A stretch of DNA of 64,000 bases from Cepaea nemoralis. Taxonomy: Eukaryota; Mollusca; Gastropoda; Stylommatophora; Helicidae. The stretch lies in the NCBI GenBank assembly GCA_014155875.1, contig JACEFZ010027058.1, positions 143,501 through 207,500 on the forward strand, in the 5' to 3' direction. Shown here piece by piece: positions 35,092-45,421 of this stretch; position 1 is the stretch's first letter; each line of letters starts with the position of its first letter. The notes below the pieces were generated by a model. It had not been told where the DNA came from. It was given only the letters and a program-made list of their open reading frames with translations, and ran no database searches. Made by a program: the position numbers and the translations under genes.

Positions 35092-35659
35092 CTAGGAAGT
35101 ATAATATCATTAAATGGCACACCAGAAGACGAGATCGAAAATAGATACAATAAGTCAAACCAACTTATTGGACATATGGCACCAATACTAAAGAGCAAAC
35201 ATGTATCAATAGTTACTAAGAAAGCACTTTACAACACAGTCTTCCTACCAACTCTTTGCTCTCAATGCCAAACCTGGACAATGACAGAAAAAGAGATAAG
35301 AAAAAAAAATGAGATTCTGGAGAAGAATATTCAATGTATCAAGAAGAGATAAGATCAGAAATTAAGAAATCAGGACTAAAATGGGGGGTTATAGCAGCGC
35401 TATATTTTATTTGAAGGCAGCAAGTCAAATGGTTTGGCCATGCAAGTAGGTTACCAACTAACAGTATACCACAACAAGCAATGATGTACAGACCAAATAG
35501 AAGCAGAGGAAGAGGCCGACCACGTAAACGATGGACGGAGGGAATAGCAGAGTTCATGGGAATATCGATACATGAAGCCCATAAGCGGGCACTCTCACGC
35601 TGTTTATACCTCACCTCGACACCGCAAGATACAAGAGGAACATGATGAAATTATATGAT

Positions 35660-35836
35660 ATCAATCTACGATGTCCTGCCATCAGCTGTCAACTTGGTCT
35701 AGTGGAGTAAAGCCACCGACCCTCGTAGCATGTGCTATCTGCATGTAAAGTAGCTCTTTGCCAAAGCCGATACAAATGGCACCACAATAAAAATCTCGCT
35801 GAGCTGGCAGCCATAGAGGATGAAGCCAGGATGCAG
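35660..35836 (+). pseudogene. LINE family W, second piece
   Basis: After the composite insertion the frame reads IYDVLPSAVNL, the segment that follows the RT in this LINE type, then in a shifted frame SRYKWHHNKNLAEL and EDEARMQ. It contains a stop and at least one frameshift. It is interrupted at 35836 by element D. Confidence 0.8.
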
Positions 35837-36085
35837 TATAACAGTACAGCGAAGGGACGATGGACTATCAACAACTCCAAGACGGTTCCAGCTCCATGTT
35901 ACTTTATTCAGAATCAAGCCAGATGTTGCTCAGTTAAATCATACGTCCATCTCTTCTCTAGTCCCCGATGTTAACTCATCCGTAACAACAAACTACGTCA
36001 CGACTTGAGCATCTTTCTTCCCATTCTACCCTGATGCTCAAGCGTGCTGTAGTTTTGCCCACCCCATATACACTTACTGCTACAC
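35837..36085 (-). repeat. Element D 3' LTR
   Basis: On the minus strand it starts (G)TGTAGCAGTAAG and ends ACTGTTATA, an imperfect inverted repeat ending TA, not CA. It is 249 bp and identical by eye to 44684-44932. Confidence 0.88.
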
Positions 36086-38317
36086 CTTCCTATGTTTTCT
36101 AAAGACTTTTTCCCTTAAAAAGTCTTTACTCCCAATCCCCCTACTCTATTCCCTCTCTTTCCTTACTTCCCACAGCTCCTTTAATCTTCCCCAAACCAAC
36201 TTTATTTTAAGTAAAACAATCTATTCATAACTCTTTCCCCTGCCATATAGTAATCCACTATATATTTCTTGTTCGTTCTTGGCTCCTCAAGGTTCCTATA
36301 TAAAAAATATATATATCATAAGAACAGCTCGTATAAATCGTTATCGTATACTTGACATTATGAAATTCTTCACTCTTTCACAACACAGGATGGACAGCAA
36401 CAATGTAGTTAGAAAAAGCAAAGAAGGGGTGCGCACCCAGTGAAAAGCATAAAGAATGAATAGTCAACATGATCACATTTACATAAAGTAATGAATAGTC
36501 AACACAATCACATTTACCTCCCTTGCCAATAAAAAAAAATTTTGTAAAATAATTTTTTAAAATACATCTTATGAAATAGATCTTTGTTCTCTATAAATCA
36601 AGTTGACATAAGTTTTCTCAACCTTTATATATTCAACATTCATATTGCCATCCACAATCTTGTCTATATTTCCGTTACCTCATCTTTTACCACGAGCCAA
36701 TGTTCATATTCCATGAACATTTTTAATTTAACTAACGCTGGTATTTCACAGCTCCTATATCTTGCCCCCTCACATCCCATGATCTGCTTCTTTGTCTACC
36801 TATATATATACCCCCGCTTATATGCTGCCATTCACAGTCTCCCCTCCAACCTTATATCTTCATGCCGATTTTCACAGCAACTTAATATTCCCAAAGATAA
36901 TGTGTCTCTCTATTAGCCCTCAGTAGTTTTATTAACTCTTTTCTGAACAAAGGGTCTTAAATAAAACCCCATATATTTTCTTTATTCTAGCCAACACCAT
37001 AACTATTTGAAAATTAAACTTACTTAATTAAATTTGTAACATATTTGCTAACAAAGTAACCTAATACACAAAACAACTTATTTAAATTATGAGTTAAGCG
37101 AAATAAAATCAAAACAGGACATCATACCCCCCAACTCATTCAAAGAAAAACACATTTTAAAATAATATTAACATGCATCTTATCAAATCAGAAGAAAATA
37201 TTCTATTATTACCTATCACTATTGGTCTCTTTTACGGACCAATAGTTTGTACGCAAAAGTCTAGGAACACAATAATCCTATTCAAATAACAACAACCATC
37301 TCACAGGAACAAAATAAAGAAAAAAAAACATATTATATATGAGACATTAAAAACTCAGACTCAATAAAACAATCAAATAATAACAATCATTTTACAGGAC
37401 CAACTCAAGCGAAAAACATATTATATATGAGGTATTAAAACTCAGACTCAATAAAACAATTGTCTTCTCGCTAAAGAGAAGGTTTTCAAAAAAATATAAC
37501 TCCCTTAAAATTAACTACGTACAGTGGCCCATCAACATTGGTCTCCTATACGAACTAATGTAACACATATCTATTCATACAAGTCATTCCACTATTTCTA
37601 TAACCGAGAAAACAAAACACTTCACTGCCAGGTATGTATATCTGTTAACTACAGACCAATTTCTTAACTTAGAACAATATCTGTTCTTTCTACACACAAA
37701 AAAATCACTCATCAGCAATGACCGTACTATCATTGATTCTCTCCCCTCACAATTTTCTATCTTTTTCCAGCCTAACTCCTAACACATCACAATGTCTGGA
37801 ATATCATCTTAAGCAAGCACTGTAACTACAGGTCAACTCATTTTATCTATTACTAATGTGGCGATTATCCCAATGTCATCTCAATGTACCAGCCGTCATC
37901 TATCTACTAATTAACCTGTGGCTCGGCACACCAATTGTTTCCCTTGGCTTTGTACCGAACATCACTACAACTTCTTAATCATTACCGTCAACCACAGCAT
38001 TTCTAGTACCAACAAAAACCTGTCTACAGCACATCCAGCTGCTATACCATTATCCAACTTGTCTATCTACAAAAACTCATGAAGTTGAAACATAAAATCA
38101 ACCAGCAATTCCATCACAGAGAGGAAAAAATATATGCCTCACTCGAACCTACCTCTATATTAGTTATCTCAATGCTTAACTACTCCTCAAGACCATTTAT
38201 GAAAAGTATCCATAGAAGCCTTTTCCATTTCCACCGTTTCATATACTTCATCAAGTATCTCTTTCCTTTTCACATCATGAAACTTATATCTTGCCATCTG
38301 CAGTATTTTCTAATCAC
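36086..38317 (-). other. Element D 3' noncoding region
   Basis: About 2.2 kb of AT-rich sequence lies between the integrase stop and the 3' LTR. No envelope-like or other ORF is convincing. The part next to the LTR reads GAAAACATAGGAAG on the minus strand, a plausible polypurine tract. Confidence 0.6.
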
Positions 38318-40108
38318 TTACTTCTTACGTTTCCACTTCTTCAATAAGTCCAAGTTTCTTTGAATAAGTGCTATCTCCACATCAATATCATCTTCTTCGT
38401 ATAAGTTATTAGTTTCTTCCATACTACTATTTGATTCTGACTTTTCATCCATTTCCTCTTCTTCACCTGTATGTCTCTCGCTAGCAGCCGCTAATCTCTT
38501 CCGTTCAATATCCCATCTAATCTGTCTATCACTATTTCTTAAGGACCTTTCTAGTAGAGGCATATCTTCACCGCTTGTTGAACAATCTCTAATTCTCCTC
38601 TGTCTTTTCACCTCTCTTTCTCTTTGTCTATCCACTCTTCTTTTCGTTGCTTGTCTAGTATTCTTAAATGGAGCACCTGTTTCCTCTTCCATAGATTCTA
38701 TACTATTATAATGACTCTCATTCACTTTTTCTTCTTCTATCGTTTTCGGTATTGTCTGTTCTTGAGTATCATCGTCAACTGGAGTTGTTATTGACTGATT
38801 TTGTGCTGGATCTTTTCTAAAACCTGGGGTTATTGTAGTTCCCCTGACGACTTGTTCATCTAAGTATCCGGTGTCTGAATAATAATTATTATTATAATTA
38901 TCATTTCCCTTCTCATCATCATCTCTTCTTAAGTGTTCCACGTGTGCCCTTGCCACATGTCCCGTGATCTGGTTCTTGATACTATACGATACATTTCCTA
39001 GCTTTTCTAAAACGTAATAACCTGGGACCCAACGAGCATCAAACTTAGAGTTCCTTCTATACTTTTTGTAATAAACTCTATCTCCTACCTTAAATTCCTG
39101 CAATTTTGTATTCACGCTTTTGTACTTTTTCTGTCTTTCTCTAGCTTTAATTATATTACTCTTTAATCTTACGTGTGCTTTATGCATTTCTTGTATGATG
39201 GTCTCTTGAAAGTCTTCCCCCATATATTTCCGTCTTGGTTTTAACAGATTATCTATAGGTAGTACTGGTTCTCTCCCATGTATTAAATAGAATGGTGAAA
39301 ACCCCGTGCTCTCATTTTGATTTGTGCGTATAGCGCTAAGCGCTGGTCCCAAGAATAAATCCCAATCTTTTTCATGTTCATCGACGATCTTTGCTATAAT
39401 ATCATATAATGTCCTATGTTGACGTTCGTTCTTAGCATTTGAAGAAGGTCTATAGTATGAGGTCTTTATATGGTTTATATTCAAATCTTTTAATAACTTT
39501 TCGAATTTTTTATTTACAAATTCCCTACCATTATCCGTAAGTATACTTTGTGGGCAACTAAATCTTGGTACGAACTCTTGTAAAAAAATATTAATGACAG
39601 TATCTGCGCTCTTATCTGGGATTGCATAAACTTCTGGCCAAAGACTGTAGACGTCTACTATATGAATTAAATACACGTTTCCTGACAATGTTCTAGGGTG
39701 AGGACCCGATATATCTAAACTAATTTTTTGCATAGGAAACTGAGGAATATCTGTATCTTGTAAGGGACACTTAATTGTTTTCATATTCCTTAACCTGCAT
39801 CTTTCACACGTATCCACATATTTGCAAGCAGATTTGAACAAGTTCGGCCAATAATATTTACTCGTAAGTGCTTTCACCAATTTATCACGACCGAGATGAC
39901 CATTCTCATCATGATATGCTTTTAACACTTCATTTTCCAAATGTTTTGGAATATATTTCCTTTGCTGTTCGTTCCTTTCACACATATAATATAACTGTTC
40001 GTCCTCTTGTAAAACTAAATAATTCTTCTTATATTTGTTCTCCTCCGTTTCTTTTAATTTCTGTTTTATTTGTAAGACTTTTGGATCTAATTCTTGTTCT
40101 TCTTTCAT
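38318..40108 (-). CDS. Element D integrase
   Basis: Open frame of 596 codons on the minus strand. It has an HHCC zinc domain (HDENGHLGRDK...CERCRLRN) and a DDE core with LDISGPHPRT, LTDNGREF and KNERQHRTL; the last two acidic residues are 35 apart (DD35E). A C-terminal SH3/chromodomain-like stretch (KVGDRVYYKKY) follows, then a long charged, low-complexity tail that ends near residue 596. The tail is longer than in most gypsy integrases. The frame is intact but separated from RNase H by a frameshift near 40180-40200. Confidence 0.92.
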   Translation of the reverse strand: MKEEQELDPKVLQIKQKLKETEENKYKKNYLVLQEDEQLYYMCERNEQQRKYIPKHLENEVLKAYHDENGHLGRDKLVKALTSKYYWPNLFKSACKYVDTCERCRLRNMKTIKCPLQDTDIPQFPMQKISLDISGPHPRTLSGNVYLIHIVDVYSLWPEVYAIPDKSADTVINIFLQEFVPRFSCPQSILTDNGREFVNKKFEKLLKDLNINHIKTSYYRPSSNAKNERQHRTLYDIIAKIVDEHEKDWDLFLGPALSAIRTNQNESTGFSPFYLIHGREPVLPIDNLLKPRRKYMGEDFQETIIQEMHKAHVRLKSNIIKARERQKKYKSVNTKLQEFKVGDRVYYKKYRRNSKFDARWVPGYYVLEKLGNVSYSIKNQITGHVARAHVEHLRRDDDEKGNDNYNNNYYSDTGYLDEQVVRGTTITPGFRKDPAQNQSITTPVDDDTQEQTIPKTIEEEKVNESHYNSIESMEEETGAPFKNTRQATKRRVDRQREREVKRQRRIRDCSTSGEDMPLLERSLRNSDRQIRWDIERKRLAAASERHTGEEEEMDEKSESNSSMEETNNLYEEDDIDVEIALIQRNLDLLKKWKRKK

Positions 40109-40119
40109 ATTAAACTGTG

Positions 40120-40698
40120 CTAAATGTGGGTCTTCTGCTCTAGGTTCAGACTCTTGATCCGATGGTAAACTCTCAAACTCTTCTCTATTATTATGGCAGA
40201 ATCTAATATATTTACTTGCCAGTTTCGGTCGTCGATCTCTGGTTCACCTTCATCTTCTGTGTCTCCTGATGACTGTGGATACGGGATCCTAGACAATAAA
40301 TCAGCACATGTGTTAATCCTACCTGGAATGTATTCAATTTTCGTATTGTATCCCTGTAGATTCAATGCCCACGTCTGTATCTTCCTGTTCTGCACCGGAG
40401 CTTCTAACAGAGATTTTAAAGGCATATGGTCAGTTCTAATAACAAAATTTGCGTTATGTAAGTAGTAATTTAGTTTTTGGAGAGCATAGTGTATAGCATA
40501 AGCCTCTTTCTCGATAGTCGTCCATTTCCGTTGAGACCTGCTAAGTTTATGAGACAAGAAATAAATTGGTCGTTCATTTTTAACCCCTGGTATTCCAGAT
40601 TCTTTTCCTTCATATGGTTGAACCAAACACGCTCCTATAGCATTGTCCGAAGCATCTGTATATAATATTAACTGTTTATTCAAGTCTGGATGCGTCAA
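40120..40698 (-). pseudogene. Element D RNase H
   Basis: Continues the RT frame after one in-frame stop. Motifs: LYTDASDNAIGACL, TIEKEAYAIHYAL and RTDHMPLKSLL, followed by IEYIPGRINTCADLLSR. It degrades the RNA strand of the RNA:DNA hybrid. The frame ends early (QKTHI) because of a shift near 40180-40200; the following frame leads into integrase. Confidence 0.88.
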
Positions 40699-40728
40699 TA
40701 GTGGTACCAGTGTTAAACTGTTTTTTTT

Positions 40729-42210
40729 TTAAAATTCGAACGCTTTTTGACACTCATCATCCCACTTAAATCTAGCGTATTTGCCCGTTAAATTAGTAAT
40801 TGGTTCCGTTATTTTTGAAAACCCTGGGATAAAGCGCCTATAATACCCACAGGTTCCTATAAACGCACGCACTTCTTTTACGTTAGTTGGAGGAGGTAAT
40901 TCTTTAATAACTTTTATCTTGTCTTGGTCTGGTTTAATTCCGTCTCTATTTATAATATACCCCAAATATTTTGTTTCTGTCTTTAAAAACTGGCATTTAC
41001 TAAGCTTCAATTTAACGTCATGTACTCTTAATCTGTCGAATACTAATCTAATATGTTTTAAATGATCATCCACATCCCCTGCAGTAAATATCAGAATGTC
41101 GTCTATGTATGCTAATGCAAACTTTTGCATACCCTCTAATGCCTCATTTATTAACAGTATGTAGTGAGACGGGGCCGTTCGAACCCCGAATGGCATTCGT
41201 AAGAATTCATAAGAACCCATATGAGTACAAAAAGCACTCTTCTTTTGAGCGTCTTCCGACATCGGGATACACCAGAATCCTGATCTTGCGTCTAGTGTCG
41301 TGAAAAATGTGGAGCCATTAAGCAACCCCAAAATATCATCAATCACCGGCAGTGGGTACGCTACATTCTTAGTGATTTTGTTCAACGCCCTGTAGTCGCA
41401 ACAGAATCGATGTGAACCATCAGGTTTGGTCACGATTACTACCGGAGATGACCATTCTGACTTCGATCTTGTTATTATCCCTGCTTTCAACATATCTTCT
41501 ATTGCCTTTTCAACAACTTCTCTATTTCTTAATGGAGTTCTATATGGTTTTAAACTAATTGGTGGATGGTCTCCCGTATCTATTTCCATTGTAACTGTTT
41601 TTGTCCTTCCCAATTCTAAATCATTAATTGCAAATACATCCTGATTTTCTTTTATAAGTTGTTCTAATACTTCCTTATTTTCTGGTGGCGCTTTTAACTG
41701 TGTCAACAATTCTTGTTCCCTTGTCATTTTGTCTAGTGAATATATTTGGGCTGTCTTTCTTCTGGATGGATGGATCAATTCATCCATTTGTACGTTCCCT
41801 CTTCTTCCGCGTCCGCATCTGTTATTAACTCTTTCACTAGAAGTTTCTGAATAATTTGTTCCCGACATTTCTACTCTATCCGTTGCCAATATGTCACTAA
41901 TGTTATGTTCTAGTTTGGCTATTACACATCCTCTGTATAATTTGATTTCTCTACCTGTGTTGTTAATAATCATCACTGGAAAGGTTAGGTGTTTGTCTAA
42001 CGATATTATTCCATCCGGAACTTCAAGACCAGGCTCATCAATAACTTCCTTTTGTAATTCAGTGATTCTAACTGTGTGTCCTGCCACATAATATGGGTTT
42101 CTCTTTATCTTCGCTTGTATCAAATTAACCGACTGTGGTTTTAACGTCGTGGACATTTTAATTCTAACTAGTGCCGATATATGCATGTCTTCTTCCATAT
42201 CTACATACAC
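40729..42210 (-). pseudogene. Element D reverse transcriptase
   Basis: 493 codons open on the minus strand. Motifs: KPDGSHRFCCDYRALNKIT, LDARSGFWCIPM, MPFGVRTAPSHY and the catalytic AYIDDILIF (Asp codons on plus positions 41098-41103), then KYLGYIINRDGI and GTCGYYRRFIPGF. The frame ends at a TAA next to an A homopolymer (about 40720-40735), where a single T-to-A change, or a change in run length, would account for the stop before RNase H. Confidence 0.92.
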
Positions 42211-42214
42211 GTCC

Positions 42215-42596
42215 TTGAATTTTAATTTGTGTAAATCAAAGAGAAGTCTTACTCCGTTTTTTTATTAAAAAATCTCTTCCTATAAGCATGTTTCTATTTA
42301 AATCTTTCACTACATGAAAAAGATGTCTTACGTTGATCCCCCCCCCCCCCCAATTTAAAATTGATCATTGTCTGTCCAATTACTTGTAAATTCTGTCCTG
42401 TAACAGAGTGAAGATTATTATGACTCTTAAATATTCTACTATTTCTCATTATTTTATATAAAAAGCTTTCTTTAATTACACTAACCTGAGCTCCTGAATC
42501 AATTAATGTACGAACTCTATATTTTCCTATTTCTATTATACATGAGCTATGATCTGTTTTATTTTCTGTAAACTGTTTGATTTCATCTAGTTGCAA
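42215..42596 (-). pseudogene. Element D protease, frameshifted at a G run
   Basis: The active site is LIDSGAQVSVI (DSG in place of DTG). The frame continues to INFKLGGGG, where a run of ten C on the plus strand (42342-42351) lies. The expected C-terminal block (LIGRDFL) is in another frame just after it. A further break separates it from RT near 42211-42250. Homopolymer length error or true mutation cannot be told apart here. Confidence 0.82.
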
Positions 42597-42685
42597 GTAT
42601 TCTCTACTCGTCCTACTATGCCTGTTATTAACATACTCTTTAAACCTTGGGACCTTATTATTTTCCCTCCTACTACAGGTCCTAT

Positions 42686-43696
42686 TTAATAGGTAGGGCG
42701 CCGGTTTTCCTGCGTTCTTGTACCTGTAAAATTCCTGTGTCTATCTTCAACATTCCTATTCAACCTGCTATTGCCATTTCTACTTTGTGTATTCGACTGG
42801 GCACGCCTGTTATCACAAAAACGAGAAACATGTCCGCGTTGACCACAAAACCAACAGACTATATTTGTGTTGTTCGTTCTACCTACTGTCTCACTTGTAG
42901 GATACCTCATTTGTCTTCTTTCATCATAAGCACTTCTATTACTACCTTGTAATGTCTGTATACCTCCTCTCCTATTCCACCCGAACCTCGTTTGTCCTAT
43001 CTCCATAGGCTCCTCAATCCTGTCTTCTCGACTAGTTCCTATTTCTCGTCCTGTTCTCAATCTAAATCTACGTCTCAAATTTTCTTCTTGTACCGCAATA
43101 TCTACAGCTTGTGATAACCTCTCAGGGTTTTCTCTCATTAGCTTAAACTTCAATTCATCGGATTTTATGCCATCTACAAAAATCCCGACTAACATCCTCT
43201 CCACCTCCTCTCCTCGTACATTCTGTCCTAAGAATGCTTCTTCAGCCAGGTTAATCAACCTATCACTGAACAATTGTACCGTCTCTCCAGTGTTTTGTTT
43301 AGACTGTCTCAACACCGAAAACGCATGTTGTGGATCCGTTATTTCCGCGTACTTATGTGCTAGGTCATCTTTGAACTGTTCCCATGTCTCATCTACTCTA
43401 GCCTCTAACTTTCTTCTGATATGATCCGAAACCGGTTCTGTTGCCGCCTGATAAGCAAGTCTCATTTTCTCTTCATCCGATGCAGACACCAAATATGCAT
43501 ATTTCTCTATGGAAGTTATCCATTTCTTAAACTCTCTGGCCTGTCCACTAAACTTAACAATTTCAGTTGCCATTCCCTGTTGTTTTATGACCGTATGAAG
43601 TCTACCTACCGCTGTTCCTACCCCCGTCAAAACTTGTGCCAATGAATCTTGTTCCGTCATGCTGAAATATTTACAGCTATTCAAGCAAAAAAACAA
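42686..43696 (-). CDS. Element D gag
   Basis: 336 codons, probable start at the internal Met of SMTEQDS. The capsid-like region includes FKKWITSIEKYAYL and SVLRQSKQNTGETVQLFSDRL, followed by an arginine-rich stretch and one CCHC knuckle, CWFCGQRGHVSRFC (plus positions 42815-42856), then an Asn/Arg-rich tail. It forms the particle and binds RNA. Protease follows in a different frame. Confidence 0.88.
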   Translation of the reverse strand: MFFCLNSCKYFSMTEQDSLAQVLTGVGTAVGRLHTVIKQQGMATEIVKFSGQAREFKKWITSIEKYAYLVSASDEEKMRLAYQAATEPVSDHIRRKLEARVDETWEQFKDDLAHKYAEITDPQHAFSVLRQSKQNTGETVQLFSDRLINLAEEAFLGQNVRGEEVERMLVGIFVDGIKSDELKFKLMRENPERLSQAVDIAVQEENLRRRFRLRTGREIGTSREDRIEEPMEIGQTRFGWNRRGGIQTLQGSNRSAYDERRQMRYPTSETVGRTNNTNIVCWFCGQRGHVSRFCDNRRAQSNTQSRNGNSRLNRNVEDRHRNFTGTRTQENRRPTY

Positions 43697-43942
43697 TCAA
43701 TACTTATTAATATCCAGTCTTAAATTAACCAAAGGATGTTATCTTCCTCCTGAAACTCAATAATTTTCTATCTAATAGAAAAATTTAATTATATTACCCC
43801 TGTTCTTGTTGAACTTATTTTTCCAATCGCAATTGAAGTCCTTGACGTCTATGCCGAGACTGAGAAGCACGGTATCTGGTACTCGAGTAGTTGAACCAGG
43901 ATCGACAAAGCGGCTTCAGTACTTCGTAAGGGTCGAAAAATG

Positions 43943-44445
43943 CTCGACTGGGCTCGATAGGCTCGACTGGGCTCGATAGGCTCGACTGGGCTCGATAAGA
44001 CAGTGAAGAACGATTGAACGTATCAGCCACCCAGGGACGGGCTCTTGAAACAGGGCAAGGAACGATAGAATGTATCAGCCACCCAGGGACGGGCTCTTGA
44101 AACAGGGCAAGGAACGATTGTGATCAGAGGACAGCACTGGCCAGCCCTCTGAAATCAGCAATGAACGATAGTCAGCTTCTCAAAGCAACCGACAGTGTAG
44201 AGCAGCGACTTACTGATTTGACAAAGCGGCTCTCTCGCACAACGGAGTCCGGAGATGACTTGACAACGGCTCGATTGGCTCAACAACGATCTGAGAACGG
44301 CCTGGGCTTCACCACCAGTAACGCTCGAAAACGATCTGAGAACGGCCTGGGCTTCACCACCAGTAAAGCTCGAAAACAATCTGAGAACGGCCTGGGCTTC
44401 ACCACCAGTAAAGCTCGAAAACAATCTGAGAACGGCCTTCACCAC
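43943..44445 (-). repeat. Tandem repeats in the element D leader
   Basis: Three separate arrays lie between 5' LTR and gag: a 19-bp unit (CTCGACTGGGCTCGATAGG) three times at 43943-43997; a 52-bp unit twice at about 44008-44116; and a 45-bp unit (around GAGAACGGCCTGGGCTTCAC) three and a half times at about 44287-44445. The 45-bp array leaves both strands open (44161-44589 plus, 44155-44445 minus), which I regard as artefact. Confidence 0.88.
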
Positions 44446-44683
44446 CGCATGAAGACATTAAAGGTTGATCTGTTCCGGTGCCAGTCTAGGTCGGGCATTT
44501 TGGAAAACCTCCTGAAGTCCGTTCAGCAACAATCTGATAACGTGCTAATGTTTCAAAGGCACTGCATTTTCCCCACAAACGCTGTATGAAGTAGTGGCTG
44601 CATCAAATATAGTGGGCCAGTACGTCCGCTATGTACCGCGACAATTGAAGTTATTCGTCCTGGTCTGGGCAACAATTCTGTAC

Positions 44684-44932
44684 TATAACAGTACAGCGAA
44701 GGGACGATGGACTATCAACAACTCCAAGACGGTTCCAGCTCCATGTTACTTTATTCAGAATCAAGCCAGATGTTGCTCAGTTAAATCATACGTCCATCTC
44801 TTCTCTAGTCCCCGATGTTAACTCATCCGTAACAACAAACTACGTCACGACTTGAGCATCTTTCTTCCCATTCTACCCTGATGCTCAAGCGTGCTGTAGT
44901 TTTGCCCACCCCATATACACTTACTGCTACAC
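44684..44932 (-). repeat. Element D 5' LTR
   Basis: Identical by eye to 35837-36085. No clear primer binding site follows on the minus strand. Confidence 0.88.
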
Positions 44933-45421
44933 TACAGCAGGCGTATAGAAGGAGCCAGTGCCGGGCCGTTGGTTTACTTTCAGAGCTGGGCAGCAACGTA
45001 GAGATAAGGAGGACTCCGCTACTGACTTACCGTCCATTTTCGATGGCGCGGATGACTGGAGGCTGACTGTTGATCTGAAGGGCCGTGGTGCGTATCTGGC
45101 AGTGATCAAACAGTTTGGAGTGCGACCTGACATTGTACTTCACTCCTCGTCGGTCCAGCTAACGCTGATTGAGCTGACTGTTCCATATGGTTCGAGAATA
45201 GAGGATCACCTCACATACAAGATGGAGAAGTATAGTGACATGGTCGCAAGTCTGAGGCTATACACCCTAGAGGTAGGCGCAAGAGGTCTAATCTCCCGCT
45301 CCGTATATGGAGTGTTAAAACAGTAAGGCATCAAAGGACAAGCAACAACGAGCAGAAACCACTTTGTGAAGTAGCCGAAAAAGCCTCATGCTGGCTGTGG
45401 AACAACTGGAACTTAGAGTGG
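44933..45421 (+). pseudogene. LINE family W, third piece, with restriction-like endonuclease
   Basis: The frame reads KEPVPGRWFTFRAG and DDWRLTVDLKG, then VRPDIVLHSSSVQLTLIELTV and YKMEKYSDM. The RPD...E...K..KY pattern matches the PD-(D/E)XK restriction-like endonuclease of R2-type LINEs, which nicks the target for target-primed reverse transcription. The ending SCWLWNNWNLEWG is the usual C-terminus of this LINE type. One frameshift lies near 44945. With the pieces at 30475 and 35660 it makes one LINE spread over 15 kb. Confidence 0.82.

Larger units (their letters stand above)
32052..35659. mobile_element. Composite insertion into LINE W (LINE Y plus LINE Z)
   Basis: The block is flanked by ATCAATCTA (32043-32051 and 35660-35668). 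The LINE W frame resumes in phase after it (upstream codons CGA TCA ATC, downstream TCA ATC TAC). It contains a minus-strand LINE Y end and a plus-strand LINE Z copy whose 3' end coincides with the right border. Confidence 0.75.
32991..35659 (+). pseudogene. LINE family Z, copy 1, carrying two later insertions
   Basis: RT segments in order: SHTGKIF, CIDAMFAHRQLIEKSIE, LAFVDQEKALDRVDR, RPGVRQGCVLSPPLF, then a damaged catalytic block (RELLFCGRPS, from an LLFADDQ-type motif). Next come ELQDYMNSVNEMC, KTEVMTITKEEKT (after 34511) and SLNGTPEDEIENRY (after 35091). Each insertion, once removed with one TSD copy, leaves the frame continuous. The last part is broken by stops, and the copy ends at about 35659 in an ATGAT-rich tail. 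The endonuclease half is absent (5' truncated). Confidence 0.85.
35837..44932 (-). mobile_element. LTR retrotransposon D, Ty3/gypsy with canonical order, full length
   Basis: This 9.1 kb minus-strand element has two LTRs (35837-36085 and 44684-44932) that look identical. From right to left it encodes gag, protease, RT, RNase H and integrase, the usual gypsy order. It interrupts LINE W. Flanks are TGCAG (35832-35836) and TACAG (44933-44937), a 5-bp duplication with one mismatch. The W frame is continuous across it (ARMQ then QAYRR). Several pol breaks make it non-autonomous as assembled. Confidence 0.92.

Noticed and set aside
36086..38317. Envelope gene in element D
   Set aside because: Only short AT-rich frames; the 110-codon frame at 36584 is on the opposite strand and lacks motifs.
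44161..44589. 142-codon plus-strand frame with three near-identical repeats
   Set aside because: The repeats are 45 bp, so any open phase stays open. It lies in the leader of element D on the opposite strand.
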